Shown: piece after piece, positions 1 to 9,597 of the stretch
Numbering within the stretch: position 1 is the stretch's first letter
How the letters are laid out: the number at the start of each line of letters is the position of its first letter
NCBI GenBank assembly: GCA_021777285.1
Contig: JAJYDR010000004.1
Span: 1-64,000 of the forward strand
DNA: 64,000 nucleotides
Source of the DNA: Actinomycetes bacterium
GTDB taxonomy: Bacteria > Actinomycetota > Acidimicrobiia > Acidimicrobiales > RAAP-2
Reading direction: 5' to 3'
Program-made: the position numbers and the translations under genes
Notes under the pieces: model-generated
The model's database searches: none
Told to the model about the DNA's origin: nothing
The model's input: the letters and a program-made list of their open reading frames with translations, nothing else

Positions 1-223
1 CGGCGGCGACGCCTCGGTTGACGCCTCGGCCGTAGCCCAGATTGAGCCCGGGTTCGACCAGGGTCACCGCGTCGAGGTCGACGTACGCGCTGGTCGAGCC
101 CGGACGGCCGTTCTCGACCACGACGATTCGATCGACGTCGTTGGCCTGCAGGGACCGAACACAGTCGACGAGTGCCTCGTCGGCATGGAAGTCGACGACG
201 ACCGCGGTGACAGGCAGGGTCAC
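1..223 (-). CDS. Glycosyltransferase family 2, N-terminal part (cut by window edge)
   Basis: Only the first 74 codons lie in the window. They begin with GTG at 223 and run off the left edge. The start overlaps the stop of rfbD by 4 nt (GTGA), so the two are probably translationally coupled. The visible protein starts with a beta-strand (TAVVVDFHADEALVDCVRSL) followed by VVVENGRPGS and LNLGYGRGVN. This is the usual N-terminus of GT-A fold family 2 enzymes, especially rhamnosyltransferases of the WbbL type, where a VDNxSxDGS element precedes NxGfaxGxN. Together with rfbD upstream it suggests transfer of L-rhamnose to a cell-wall or surface glycan. The DXD motif and the rest of the catalytic domain are outside the window, so the acceptor cannot be judged. 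Confidence 0.72.
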   Translation of the reverse strand, partial: MTLPVTAVVVDFHADEALVDCVRSLQANDVDRIVVVENGRPGSTSAYVDLDAVTLVEPGLNLGYGRGVNRGVAA

Positions 224-1131
224 GACGCCGCCCGGTCACGCAAGAGCCGCGCGACGCCTTCGTGCCAGTCCGGCAACGCCGCCCAGCGCGAACGCCACTT
301 GGCCGTGACCAGGTCGCTGCGCCGGGGGCGCGTCGCGAGCGGCGCCGGCGACAGTTCGGCGGTCGTGATCGGCGTCGCGAACTCATCGCCGCGCCCGAGC
401 TCGCGTCCGACGAAGCGGGCCAGGTCAAACCAGGTCGTCGTTCCCTCGTTGGCGACGTGCCACACGCCGCCGGGCCGCTCACGCACCACCGTCACGAGTG
501 CCCGCGCGAGGTCAGCCGCGCAGGTCACCGTGCCAGTCTGGTCGTCCACGAAACGTACCGTCGACCCGCTCGTCGCGCGGTTGGCGATGACGTGCACGAC
601 GCTCTTGCCACGCACGCCCATGACCCACGACGTTCGAACGATGGTGTCTTGCACCCGGCAGCGCTGTTCGCCGGCCCACTTCGACGCTCCGTAGACACCC
701 TGGGGGTTCGGGACATCGTCTTCCCGGTAGCCCGACCCCTTCTCCCCGTCAAAGACGTAGTCGGTGGAGATCGTCACGAAGTGCGCCCCGAGCGCGGCGC
801 ACGCCTCCGAGAGCAAACCCGTCGCGGTCGCGTTGACGGCGTAGCACGCCTCAACGTCACGTTCTGCTTGGTCAACAGCCGTATATGCGGCGAGGTTGAC
901 GACGACGTCGGGCCTGGTGAGTTCGAGCACGCGCGCAATCGCGTCGCGATCGGCGAGGTCGAGCTCGTGACGCGTCACGCCGAGCACGTCGAACTCATCG
1001 CTCCCTACCGCGAGGCCATCCGGCTGCCAGCGTGCGTCGGCGCCCGGGGGAACCTCGCCACGCAAGGTCGAGACCAGGTCGACCCCGACTTGGCCCGCCG
1101 CACCGGTGACGAGGACCCGCACCGCACTCAT
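220..1131 (-). CDS. rfbD: dTDP-4-dehydrorhamnose reductase
   Basis: This 303-residue protein is an extended short-chain dehydrogenase/reductase. It reduces dTDP-4-dehydro-L-rhamnose to dTDP-L-rhamnose, the last step of rhamnose donor synthesis in the cytoplasm. The N-terminus has the nucleotide-binding GAAGQVG motif (residues 10-16). Further on come the conserved NLAAYTAVDQAE segment, the strand ISTDYVFDGEKG, and the catalytic YGASKWAGE (YxxxK). The length is normal for RfbD/RmlD. The ATG at 1131 overlaps the stop of birA upstream by 4 nt, and the stop overlaps the start of a glycosyltransferase by 4 nt, giving the operon birA-rfbD-glycosyltransferase. Identification is secure at family level. 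Other nucleotide-sugar reductases with this fold are possible but less likely given the neighbour. Confidence 0.93.
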   Translation of the reverse strand: MSAVRVLVTGAAGQVGVDLVSTLRGEVPPGADARWQPDGLAVGSDEFDVLGVTRHELDLADRDAIARVLELTRPDVVVNLAAYTAVDQAERDVEACYAVNATATGLLSEACAALGAHFVTISTDYVFDGEKGSGYREDDVPNPQGVYGASKWAGEQRCRVQDTIVRTSWVMGVRGKSVVHVIANRATSGSTVRFVDDQTGTVTCAADLARALVTVVRERPGGVWHVANEGTTTWFDLARFVGRELGRGDEFATPITTAELSPAPLATRPRRSDLVTAKWRSRWAALPDWHEGVARLLRDRAAS

Positions 1132-1874
1132 GGGCCACCCACCGCTGATTGGGGACGAAGGTGCACCACGTCGGCGGCGCGGAACGCCTGACGATCGCCG
1201 CCGACGTCGACGACCAGCGCGCCATCGTCGTCGACGTCGACGGCGTCACCGACCACGGTGCGCTCGAGCAGCGTGACGCGAACGGATCGACCAAGTGTCG
1301 CTGACGCGCCGCGATACTCGTCGCGAAGCGCCGCCAGTCCCCGCTCGTCGTCGAGGAGCCGACGACGAAACTCGACCTCCTCGAACACGATGTCCGCGAG
1401 TGCGCGCGGCCACAGCGTCACGCCCGAGCGGCGTCGCACGCTCGTCGCGGCGAGGTCCGGCGGGTACGCCGTCAAGTTCACGCCCAGTCCGACGACGACC
1501 GCCGGCGGGTCGTCGGTGGCGAGCTCGGCGAGCAGGCCGCCGAGCTTCTCGTCGTCCACCACGAGGTCGTTGGGCCACTTGAGTTGCGGGCGCACCCCAC
1601 TAAGGCGAACGAGCGCCGCACGTGCGGCGAGGGCCACCGCTGAGGCGGCCCATGACGCGCCGCGAAGCGCCGCGGGGCGAAGCAGCAGTGAGAGCAGGAG
1701 GGCGCTGTCCGCCGGTGCCTCCCACGTGCGGTCGAGGCGACCCCGTCCGGCCCGTTGGAAACCCGCGAGGATGGCGCGGCCCTCGGGCGCGCCACTGCGG
1801 GCTTGCTCCACTAACCAGGAATTGGTCGAATCGATCGACGTAACCTCGTCGACTCGCCAGACGATCGAATCCAT
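1128..1874 (-). CDS. birA: Biotin--[acetyl-CoA carboxylase] ligase
   Basis: The 248-residue protein is a class I biotin protein ligase. It activates biotin with ATP and attaches it to the lysine of the biotin carrier domain of carboxylases. Visible motifs are the STNSW segment near residue 17, the biotinyl-AMP loop AGRGRLDRTWEAP (the GRGRxxR motif) near residue 42, KWPNDLVV with the catalytic lysine near residue 100, and a VVVGLGVNL strand. There is no N-terminal helix-turn-helix, so it should not repress biotin genes as the E. coli protein does. Its likely substrate is encoded about 450 bp away on the other strand (EAMKMEN biotinylation site at 2329-4080). It overlaps rfbD by 4 nt, an unrelated operon partner. 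Confidence 0.94.
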   Translation of the reverse strand: MDSIVWRVDEVTSIDSTNSWLVEQARSGAPEGRAILAGFQRAGRGRLDRTWEAPADSALLLSLLLRPAALRGASWAASAVALAARAALVRLSGVRPQLKWPNDLVVDDEKLGGLLAELATDDPPAVVVGLGVNLTAYPPDLAATSVRRRSGVTLWPRALADIVFEEVEFRRRLLDDERGLAALRDEYRGASATLGRSVRVTLLERTVVGDAVDVDDDGALVVDVGGDRQAFRAADVVHLRPQSAVGGP

Positions 1875-2328
1875 TGGCTACCAGGGGCGTGATCCGACCA
1901 GCGAATCCGAAACCCCGTTCCCCTTTCCTCTCGAGCGCGCGATGCACGCGTCCGTGCAACGCACCGTCCAACATAGTGACGCCACCCTGGGTGCGGCTGA
2001 CGCCTGACTCGCGACCGCGGCGTGGCGCACGGGCGCAGACCCCAGCCGCCGCACGCCGCGGGCTCGCACCGAACCCGCGCCGACGCGCGGAGCTCGGCCA
2101 TCGAGATTTCCGTGACGTCGAACCGGGATCTTGTGGCGCAACGTCGCGGCTCGGCGCTGACCGCTGAGCCCGCCGGAGCGACGACCGCGTGCTCGACCCT
2201 CGGCACGCGGTCGTGCCCGTACGATGATTACTCATCAGACTGCACGAACTTGCAGAATCTCGCCCGCTCGGGATTGGGTGCGCAGAAGCCGAGTGGTAGA
2301 AAAGGACAGTGCTGAGACGGAGGAACGC
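1875..2328. other. Intergenic region between divergent birA and carboxylase genes
   Basis: No convincing gene lies in this 454-bp stretch. Open frames here are short, in the wrong frame, or run into birA out of register. The right half holds a perfect 6-bp inverted repeat (GGCACG at 2202-2207, CGTGCC at 2212-2217). It abuts a possible -10 hexamer TACGAT at 2220-2225, which would give the carboxylase mRNA a leader of about 100 nt. A Shine-Dalgarno GGAGG lies at 2319-2323. I see no tRNA or recognisable riboswitch. Confidence 0.5.
2202..2225 (+). promoter_or_regulatory. Candidate promoter with inverted repeat for the acyl-CoA carboxylase operon
   Basis: The inverted repeat GGCACG/CGTGCC with a 4-nt centre (2202-2217) sits directly upstream of TACGAT (2220-2225). 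That hexamer fits the TANNNT -10 consensus common in this window. The repeat would overlap the -35 to -10 spacer, a usual place for an operator. The site is predicted from pattern only. Confidence 0.3.
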
Positions 2329-4080
2329 GTGCTACAGAAGGTCCTAATCGCCAACCGTGGCGAAATCGCCGTGCGGGTCATGCGCACGTGCCGTGAGCTC
2401 GGCATCGCGACCGTGGCCGTCTACTCCGAGCTCGACCGCCACGCCTTGCACGTCCGTCTCGCTGACGAGGCCTACGCCTTGGGTGGGTCGACCGCCGCCG
2501 AGAGCTACCTCAACACCGAGGCGATCCTGGCGATCATCGAGCGCTCGGGCGCCGACGCGGTGCACCCCGGTTACGGCTTCTTCTCGGAGAACACCGACTT
2601 CGCCCGGGCGATCACCTCGCGTGGGGTCACCTTCATCGGGCCACCGCCCGAGGCGATCGAGGTGATGGGCGACAAGATCTCGTCGCGACTCGCCGCCGAG
2701 CGCGCTGGCGTCGCGGGCGTGCCCGGGCGCAACGAGACGCTCCAGCACCCTGACGAGGTCGTCGACTTCGGCCGCGAGTTCGGCTGGCCGGTCGCCATCA
2801 AGGCGGCCTACGGCGGCGGCGGACGCGGCATGAAGGTCGTGTCGGGCCCCGAAGAGGCCACGGCCGCCTTCGAGAGTGCCCAGCGCGAAGCGCTCAGTTA
2901 CTTCGGCCGCGCCGAGTGCTACGTGGAGCGCTACCTGACGTGGCCGCGACACATCGAGATGCAGGTCCTCGCGGACAGCCACGGCAACACGCTCTGGCTC
3001 GGCGAGCGCGACTGCTCGGCCCAGCGTCGCCACCAGAAGCTCGTCGAGGAGTCACCCGCCGCCAACTTCCCCGACGAGATTCGCGTGGCGATGGGCGAGG
3101 CGGCCGTCAAGGTTTCGCGAGCCTGTGGCTACGTGAACGCGGGCACCGTCGAGTTCCTCTACCAGGACGGCGAGTTCTACTTCCTCGAGATGAACACTCG
3201 GCTCCAGGTCGAGCACCCGGTGACCGAATTGGTGACGGGCCTTGACCTCGTGGAGTGGCAGCTGCGCGTCGCCGCGGGTGAGGCGCTCCCCTTCGGCCAG
3301 CACGACGTGCGCCGTGACGGGCACGCCATCGAGATTCGCATCAACGCTGAGGACCCCGCCGGCGGACGCTTCGTTCCCTCGCCGGGCACCATCACCGCCC
3401 TGCGGCCACCCGCGGGACCGGGCGTGCGCCTCGACGCCGGCTACGAATCCGGCGACACGATCTCGCAGTACTACGACAACCTGATCGGCAAGCTCATCGT
3501 GTGGGCGCCCGACCGGGACCGCGCCCGACGGCGCATGCTGCGCGCAATCGAGGAGACCGTCATCGAGGGCGTGGCGACGACCCTGCCAGCCGACACGGTG
3601 ATCCTCTCGAGCGACGACTTCGTGAACGGGACCCACTCAACCAAATGGGTGGAGGAGACCCTCGACTTCTCAGGTATCACCAGCCCCGGCATCGGTGGCG
3701 GCGAGTCGGACGCTCTCGTGCGCCGCGACGTGATCGCCGAGGTTGACGGTCGGCGGGTGTCGGTCGCGCTCTGGCTGGCCGACGCCGGCGAGGACGGCCT
3801 GGCCCGGCCGGCGAGCACGGCCGCCAAGCCCCGCCGCCAGCACCACGCGGGCGTCGTCGGCAGCGGATCGGGCACCGTTTCGGTGCCCATGCAGGGCACC
3901 ATCGTGAAGGTCTCCGTCGAGGTCGGCCAGTCGGTGAGCGCCGGCGAGACGTTGGTCATCCTCGAGGCGATGAAGATGGAGAACGCCGTGGGCGCGGAGA
4001 AGTCGGGCGTGGTCACCGCGATCAAGGTCAAGCCCGGCGACGCCGTCAGCGCCGGTGACGTGGTCGCCGTCGTCGAATGA
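2329..4080 (+). CDS. Acetyl-/propionyl-CoA carboxylase alpha chain (biotin carboxylase plus biotin carrier)
   Basis: The 583-residue protein joins a biotin carboxylase domain (about 1-450) to a C-terminal biotin carrier domain (about 510-583). It carboxylates its own biotin with ATP and bicarbonate for transfer to acetyl-CoA or propionyl-CoA by a beta subunit not in this window. Visible motifs are [14 protein letters not shown] at the N-terminus, [10 protein letters not shown], the ATP-grasp glycine loop [27 protein letters not shown], and EAMKMEN with biotinyl-Lys549. I chose the GTG at 2329 because a GGAGG lies 5 nt upstream and family homology begins at [12 protein letters not shown]. An upstream ATG at 2224 would add 35 unrelated residues. 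This is the AccA3 type of Actinobacteria. It overlaps the next gene by ATGA. Confidence 0.92.
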   Translation: MLQKVLIANRGEIAVRVMRTCRELGIATVAVYSELDRHALHVRLADEAYALGGSTAAESYLNTEAILAIIERSGADAVHPGYGFFSENTDFARAITSRGVTFIGPPPEAIEVMGDKISSRLAAERAGVAGVPGRNETLQHPDEVVDFGREFGWPVAIKAAYGGGGRGMKVVSGPEEATAAFESAQREALSYFGRAECYVERYLTWPRHIEMQVLADSHGNTLWLGERDCSAQRRHQKLVEESPAANFPDEIRVAMGEAAVKVSRACGYVNAGTVEFLYQDGEFYFLEMNTRLQVEHPVTELVTGLDLVEWQLRVAAGEALPFGQHDVRRDGHAIEIRINAEDPAGGRFVPSPGTITALRPPAGPGVRLDAGYESGDTISQYYDNLIGKLIVWAPDRDRARRRMLRAIEETVIEGVATTLPADTVILSSDDFVNGTHSTKWVEETLDFSGITSPGIGGGESDALVRRDVIAEVDGRRVSVALWLADAGEDGLARPASTAAKPRRQHHAGVVGSGSGTVSVPMQGTIVKVSVEVGQSVSAGETLVILEAMKMENAVGAEKSGVVTAIKVKPGDAVSAGDVVAVVE

Positions 4081-5234
4081 CGCCGCGCGATCGGGCAACG
4101 GCGGCCGTCACCGCGGCCCGCCCGGCACTGCTCGAGCTCAGTCACTTCATCCACGCCAACCCCGAACTCGGCTACGAGGAGTTCCTCAGCGCCGACGCCG
4201 TTGCTCGGGCGGCGGAGTCCCACGGATTCACCGTCGAGCGCGGTGTGGCTGGCCTGGCGACCGCGTTTCGCGCCACCGCGGGGCACGGGTCACTGCGCGT
4301 CGCCTTCTGCGCCGAATACGACGCGTTGCCCGACGTGGGCCACGCCTGCGGGCACAACATCATCGCCGCGTCCTCGCTCGGGGCGGCGATCGGCCTGGCG
4401 GCCGTGGCCGACGAGCTCGACCTCACGGTCGTGCTGCTCGGCACCCCTTCCGAAGAGGGAGGCGGCGGCAAGATCGACCTCATCAACGCGGGCTACTTCG
4501 ACGACGTCCACGTCGCCATGATGGTCCACCCCTGGCCGAGCGACCGGCTCGACGCGGCGTGCCTGGCCGTCGACCACTTCGAGGTCCGCTACGACGGGCG
4601 CGACGCCCACGCGTCGGCCGCGCCCTGGGAGGGCGTGAACGCGCTCGACGCGCTGACGATCGCCCAGGTCTCGCTCGGCCTGCTCCGCCAGCAGCTGCGA
4701 CCCGGCGAGCAGTTCCACGGCATCGTCGTCGAGGGCGGCTCGGCCGCCAACATCATCCCGTCGCGGGTCGTCGGTCGCTACATGTGCCGCGCGACGACGA
4801 GTGCGCGACTCGCCGAGCTGCGCGAGCGGACCAACCGCTGCTTCCAGGCCGGCGCCCTCGCGACCGGAGCGTCGCTCACCATCACCGAGCTCGGCAACGC
4901 CTTCTCGCACATGGAGTCGGACCACGACGTCCTGGTCCACTACCGCAGCGCGGCGGAGTCGGTGGGCCGGACCTTTGATTTGGACGATCGCGGCGAGCCG
5001 GCACCGACCCTCTCGACGGACATGGCGAACGTCTCGCTCGTGGTTCCCTCGATCCATCCGCTGCTCGCCATCCCGACCAACGGCGCCGTGAATCACCAGC
5101 CCGAGTTCACCGCCGCGTGCGTCGGCGAGGCCGCCGACGCGGCTGTCGTCGACGGCGCCGTCGCTCTCGCGCGAACGGCGATCCTCGTCGCCGAGGACCA
5201 GCCACTTCGCCGTCGACTGGTGCAGCGCCCGTGA
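4077..5234 (+). CDS. M20D family amidohydrolase/peptidase
   Basis: The 385-residue protein is a zinc (or manganese) dependent amidohydrolase of the M20D family. The group includes hippurate hydrolase, N-acyl-amino acid amidohydrolases and p-aminobenzoyl-glutamate hydrolase AbgB. Metal and catalytic residues are visible in [18 protein letters not shown] (His-Cys-Gly-His type) and [10 protein letters not shown] with the catalytic Glu pair. The dimerisation (lid) domain follows at about 170-290, and a late [14 protein letters not shown] segment supplies the last metal histidine. No signal peptide is seen. The ATG overlaps the carboxylase stop by 4 nt, and its stop overlaps the next GTG by 4 nt, so the three genes form one coupled operon. 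The natural substrate cannot be read from the sequence. Confidence 0.86.
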   Translation: MTPRDRATAAVTAARPALLELSHFIHANPELGYEEFLSADAVARAAESHGFTVERGVAGLATAFRATAGHGSLRVAFCAEYDALPDVGHACGHNIIAASSLGAAIGLAAVADELDLTVVLLGTPSEEGGGGKIDLINAGYFDDVHVAMMVHPWPSDRLDAACLAVDHFEVRYDGRDAHASAAPWEGVNALDALTIAQVSLGLLRQQLRPGEQFHGIVVEGGSAANIIPSRVVGRYMCRATTSARLAELRERTNRCFQAGALATGASLTITELGNAFSHMESDHDVLVHYRSAAESVGRTFDLDDRGEPAPTLSTDMANVSLVVPSIHPLLAIPTNGAVNHQPEFTAACVGEAADAAVVDGAVALARTAILVAEDQPLRRRLVQRP

Positions 5235-5520
5235 TCAACGAGCACGCCATCGTCCACATCGACCCGGACCGCGCCGAGGCCTTCGAGGACGCCATGCGCG
5301 CGGCGTTCGCGATCATCGAGTCCGCACCCGGCTGTCACGGCGCCGAGATCCGGCGCCAGCACGAGGACCCGTCGGTGTACCTGCTCACCGTTCAGTGGTC
5401 CAACGTCGCCGCCCACCTCGACTTTCGCGCCTCAGTCGCTTTCGAGCAGTGGCGCAGCGCCACCCACCCGTTCTACGTGACCCCGCCCGAGGTCACGCAT
5501 TTTCTCGAGCCGATCAACCG

Positions 5521-5524
<4 letters not shown>
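5231..5524 (+). CDS. Antibiotic biosynthesis monooxygenase (ABM) domain protein
   Basis: This small protein of 97 residues starts with GTG at 5231, overlapping the stop of the amidohydrolase as GTGA. It has the ferredoxin-like ABM layout: [17 protein letters not shown], a central [11 protein letters not shown] strand, [19 protein letters not shown], and a C-terminal [13 protein letters not shown]. Family members are dimeric and include small oxygenases and haem-binding or putative detoxifying proteins; many have no known substrate. No function beyond the fold can be given. It ends 4 nt inside the convergent mutase gene. Translation from the GTG is favoured because the homologous part begins there and overlap coupling is common in this genome. 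Confidence 0.78.
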
Positions 5525-7101
<1,577 letters not shown>

Positions 7102-7176
7102 GACTCGTAGATTAGACCGCTGGTTTCGCGAGCCCCATCGATGGCGCCACCACACGCCATCGGCAACAATGGACCG

Positions 7177-7707
7177 ATGTACTGCCCCAGCTGTGGAAGC
7201 GAATCGAGCGGGGCCTATTGCGCCGTGTGCGGCACCGCCATCGACGGGCGGTCCACCGGCTCACCCCAAGAACTCAGCGGCTGGTGGCGTCGCGTCGGCG
7301 CGACGGTCACCGATAACGCGGTCTTGATCGTGCCGTCCTCGGTGGTGCTCTGGCTGGTGAGCCTGGTCGCGGGCTCGTTCGTCGGCGTGCTCGCCGGCTT
7401 CGCCGTGCAGGGCATCTACCAGGTCTTCCTGCTCGCCTCGCCGCGCGGTCAGACCTTGGGCAATCGGCTGGTCGCGACACGGGTGTGCGACCAGTCCACG
7501 GGCGGGACCATCACCCGCCGCCAGGCCGTGTGGCGGTGGGGATTCGTCGCCGCCTACAGCGCGATCGCCCTCGCCAACAATCCCATCGCGTCATCGATCG
7601 TGATGATGATCGTCGTCGTGGACGTGCTGTTCCCCCTCGCCAATCCGCTCAAGCAGACGTTGCACGACCGGGTCGCCGGGACCCTGGTCGTGATGCGTCA
7701 CGGTTGA
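7177..7707 (+). CDS. RDD-family membrane protein with N-terminal zinc ribbon
   Basis: The protein has 176 residues. It opens with a zinc-ribbon [19 protein letters not shown] (CxxC-x8-CxxC) and is followed by an RDD domain: [17 protein letters not shown], two or three hydrophobic segments (about 45-75, 120-150), and the typical [13 protein letters not shown] and [11 protein letters not shown] signatures. RDD proteins are integral membrane proteins; a few have been linked to ion exchange, most are uncharacterised. The ATG at 7177 is chosen because the zinc ribbon starts there. The region upstream (AACAAT, 6 nt before the ATG) loosely matches the leaderless pattern seen elsewhere in the window. 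It is divergent from the mutase gene. Confidence 0.85.
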   Translation: MYCPSCGSESSGAYCAVCGTAIDGRSTGSPQELSGWWRRVGATVTDNAVLIVPSSVVLWLVSLVAGSFVGVLAGFAVQGIYQVFLLASPRGQTLGNRLVATRVCDQSTGGTITRRQAVWRWGFVAAYSAIALANNPIASSIVMMIVVVDVLFPLANPLKQTLHDRVAGTLVVMRHG

Positions 7708-7736
7708 GCCGCGACACCCAACGTGGCGATCACCGA

Positions 7737-8906
7737 CTACGCGGCACCGACCGTGGCGTGGGGCATGCAGAGGTCGTCGTACTCGGCGATCACGATGGGA
7801 CCCGCGTCCTCGCCGCAGGCCGGGCACGAGGGGTCGCGGCGAACCTTAAAGGTCCGGAAACTCTCGTCCATCGAGTCATAGGTCAGCAGTCGGCCGACCA
7901 GTGGGTCACCGAGCTCCAGCAGCAGCTTGATCGTCTCGATCGCCTGAATCGAGCCCACGATGCCGGGCAGCACGCCCAGCACCCCGGCCTCGGCGCAGCT
8001 GGGTGCGAGCTCCGGCGGCGGCGGCTCGGGGATCATGCAGCGGTAGCACGGTCCGACGTAGGGGTTGAAGATGGTGACCTGGCCCTCGAAACGGAAGATC
8101 GAGCCGTGCACGACCGGGATCCCCTTCAGCAGGGCCGCGTCGTTGACGAGGTAGCGCGTGGGGAAGTTGTCGGTGCCGTCGACGATCACGTCGTAGCCAT
8201 CGATGATGTCGAGCACGTTGTCCGCGCCCAGTCGCACGTCGTAGGTCCGCACGTTCAGGTCCGGGTTGATCGCCTGCAGCGTCTGCTTGGCGCTGTCGAC
8301 CTTGCGCATGCCGATGCGGTCCATGTTGTGCAGTACCTGGCGCTGCAGGTTGGACGCGTCTACCACGTCCATGTCGATGATGCCGATCGTTCCGACGCCG
8401 GCCGCGGCGAGATAGAGCGCCGCCGGCGAGCCGAGTCCCCCGGCGCCGAGCAGCAAGACCTTGGAGTCGAGCAGGCGCATCTGACCCTCTTCGCCCACTT
8501 CGGGCAGCAGCAAGTGACGCTGGTACCGGTTGCGCTGGTCGGCGCTGAGCGCGCGGGGCGTCGACCAGGTGAGGCCCTCGTCCTTCCACTTGTTGAACCC
8601 GCCGATCACCGACACGACGTCGGTGTAGCCGAGGTCCTGGAGGGTCTTAGCCGCGAACGCCGACCGAACGCCGCCGGCGCAGTACACCGCGATCGGTGCG
8701 TGCTTGTCGGTGAGGCGCGACTCGACGGCGAACTCGAGGGTCCCGCGAGGAATGTGCACCGCGCCGGGCACCGCGCCCTGCTCGTACTCGTCGGGTTCGC
8801 GAACGTCCAGGGTCCGGTAGTAATCGAGGCGGGCGGCTACGTCGCTCGGTTCAACCTCGCGAACCGCTTGCTTGGCCGCGTTGAGTAGATCGCGTGGTGT
8901 TGGCAC
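7737..8906 (-). CDS. moeB: Rhodanese-MoeB/ThiF fusion, sulfur-carrier adenylyltransferase
   Basis: The 389-residue protein adenylates, and probably sulfurates, the C-terminal Gly-Gly of a ubiquitin-like sulfur carrier such as MoaD, ThiS or CysO. Residues about 20-120 form a rhodanese domain with active Cys76 in YCAGGVRS. Residues about 125-389 form a ThiF/MoeB E1-like domain with the nucleotide loop GAGGLGSPAALYLA, DGTDNFPTRYLVND, and zinc cysteines CYRCM and CPACG. The rhodanese domain is at the N-terminus, the reverse of the MoeZ/MOCS3 order. GTG at 8906 is preceded by AAGGAG at 8913-8918. No carrier protein gene is adjacent. Confidence 0.9.
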   Translation of the reverse strand: MPTPRDLLNAAKQAVREVEPSDVAARLDYYRTLDVREPDEYEQGAVPGAVHIPRGTLEFAVESRLTDKHAPIAVYCAGGVRSAFAAKTLQDLGYTDVVSVIGGFNKWKDEGLTWSTPRALSADQRNRYQRHLLLPEVGEEGQMRLLDSKVLLLGAGGLGSPAALYLAAAGVGTIGIIDMDVVDASNLQRQVLHNMDRIGMRKVDSAKQTLQAINPDLNVRTYDVRLGADNVLDIIDGYDVIVDGTDNFPTRYLVNDAALLKGIPVVHGSIFRFEGQVTIFNPYVGPCYRCMIPEPPPPELAPSCAEAGVLGVLPGIVGSIQAIETIKLLLELGDPLVGRLLTYDSMDESFRTFKVRRDPSCPACGEDAGPIVIAEYDDLCMPHATVGAA

Positions 8907-8969
8907 GGGTCGCTCCTTCGTTTGGCGAAATCCTACCGGTCCGGTCGAGATTCGCGTCATCACGCGTGC

Positions 8970-8975
8970 TAGACA
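8970..8975 (+). promoter_or_regulatory. -10 hexamer TAGACA, probable leaderless promoter
   Basis: The hexamer lies 7 nt before the ATG at 8983 of the nitroreductase gene. There is no ribosome-binding site between them. Transcription would therefore begin at or next to the start codon. Confidence 0.45.
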
Positions 8976-8982
8976 ACCGACC

Positions 8983-9597
8983 ATGGACCTCGCAACGCTC
9001 CTGGCTCGACGACGGATGGTCCGTTCCTTTGACGCGACCTCCGTCGATCCGCGCTGGCTGGACGACGCCTGTGCGACCGCGCTCTGGGCGCCGACCGCGG
9101 GCAACAGCGCCGGCGTGCGCATGCACACCATTGGCGCAGACCTGGTGACGGCGTACTTCGAACGGGCCACCGACGCGCGGTGGCGGCGTGAGTCGCCGCG
9201 AGCGCCGGGCCTCTCGCGCGCTGGTGCGGTGGTGCTGGTCACCTCGCGTCCCCAGGACTACCTTGCTCGATACGCCGAGCCGGACAAGGCGTCCTCGGGC
9301 CTCGCGGCGCGGTCGGCGTGGCCCGTCCCCTACTGGCACACCGACGCCGCCATGGCGACGATGGCGCTGCTGCTCCTGCTCGACGAGGCCGGGTGGTCGT
9401 CGACCCTCTGGGGGAACTTCCGCCACGACCGAGCGGTCCTCGAATGGATTGGGGCGCCGGACGAGTCGCTTTTCGCCTCCGTGCTGATCGGGCGGCCCGA
9501 CGGACAGGACCACCGCTCCGCCTCCCTTGACCGGGTCGTGCCGACGCGCGATTCGCGCGTCCGGCGACTCGAGGTCAGTCCCGAGCGAACCCCGTGA
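8983..9597 (+). CDS. Nitroreductase-family flavoprotein
   Basis: The 204-residue protein belongs to the FMN-dependent nitroreductase fold. It begins MDLATLLARRRMVRSFD, the typical start in which RRxxRxF contacts FMN phosphate, continues with ALWAPTAGNSAGVRMHTI, and has a C-terminal glycine-rich SVLIGRPDG segment. Such enzymes use NAD(P)H to reduce nitro groups, quinones or enones, and some serve in coenzyme metabolism. The substrate cannot be deduced. The ATG at 8983 has no Shine-Dalgarno, but TAGACA lies 7 nt upstream. The gene ends 23 nt inside the convergent leucyl aminopeptidase gene. A gene for an F420-type enzyme is unlikely because the sequence follows the nitroreductase rather than the split-barrel pattern. 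Confidence 0.82.
   Translation: MDLATLLARRRMVRSFDATSVDPRWLDDACATALWAPTAGNSAGVRMHTIGADLVTAYFERATDARWRRESPRAPGLSRAGAVVLVTSRPQDYLARYAEPDKASSGLAARSAWPVPYWHTDAAMATMALLLLLDEAGWSSTLWGNFRHDRAVLEWIGAPDESLFASVLIGRPDGQDHRSASLDRVVPTRDSRVRRLEVSPERTP

Noticed and set aside
2100..2160. TCGAACC-like string resembling a tRNA T-arm
   Set aside because: The flanks do not form a T-stem, and no acceptor or anticodon stem can be placed around it.
1600..2235. Open frame starting upstream of birA on the minus strand
   Set aside because: It runs through birA in another frame and has no homology; the upstream segment is not joined to birA in frame.
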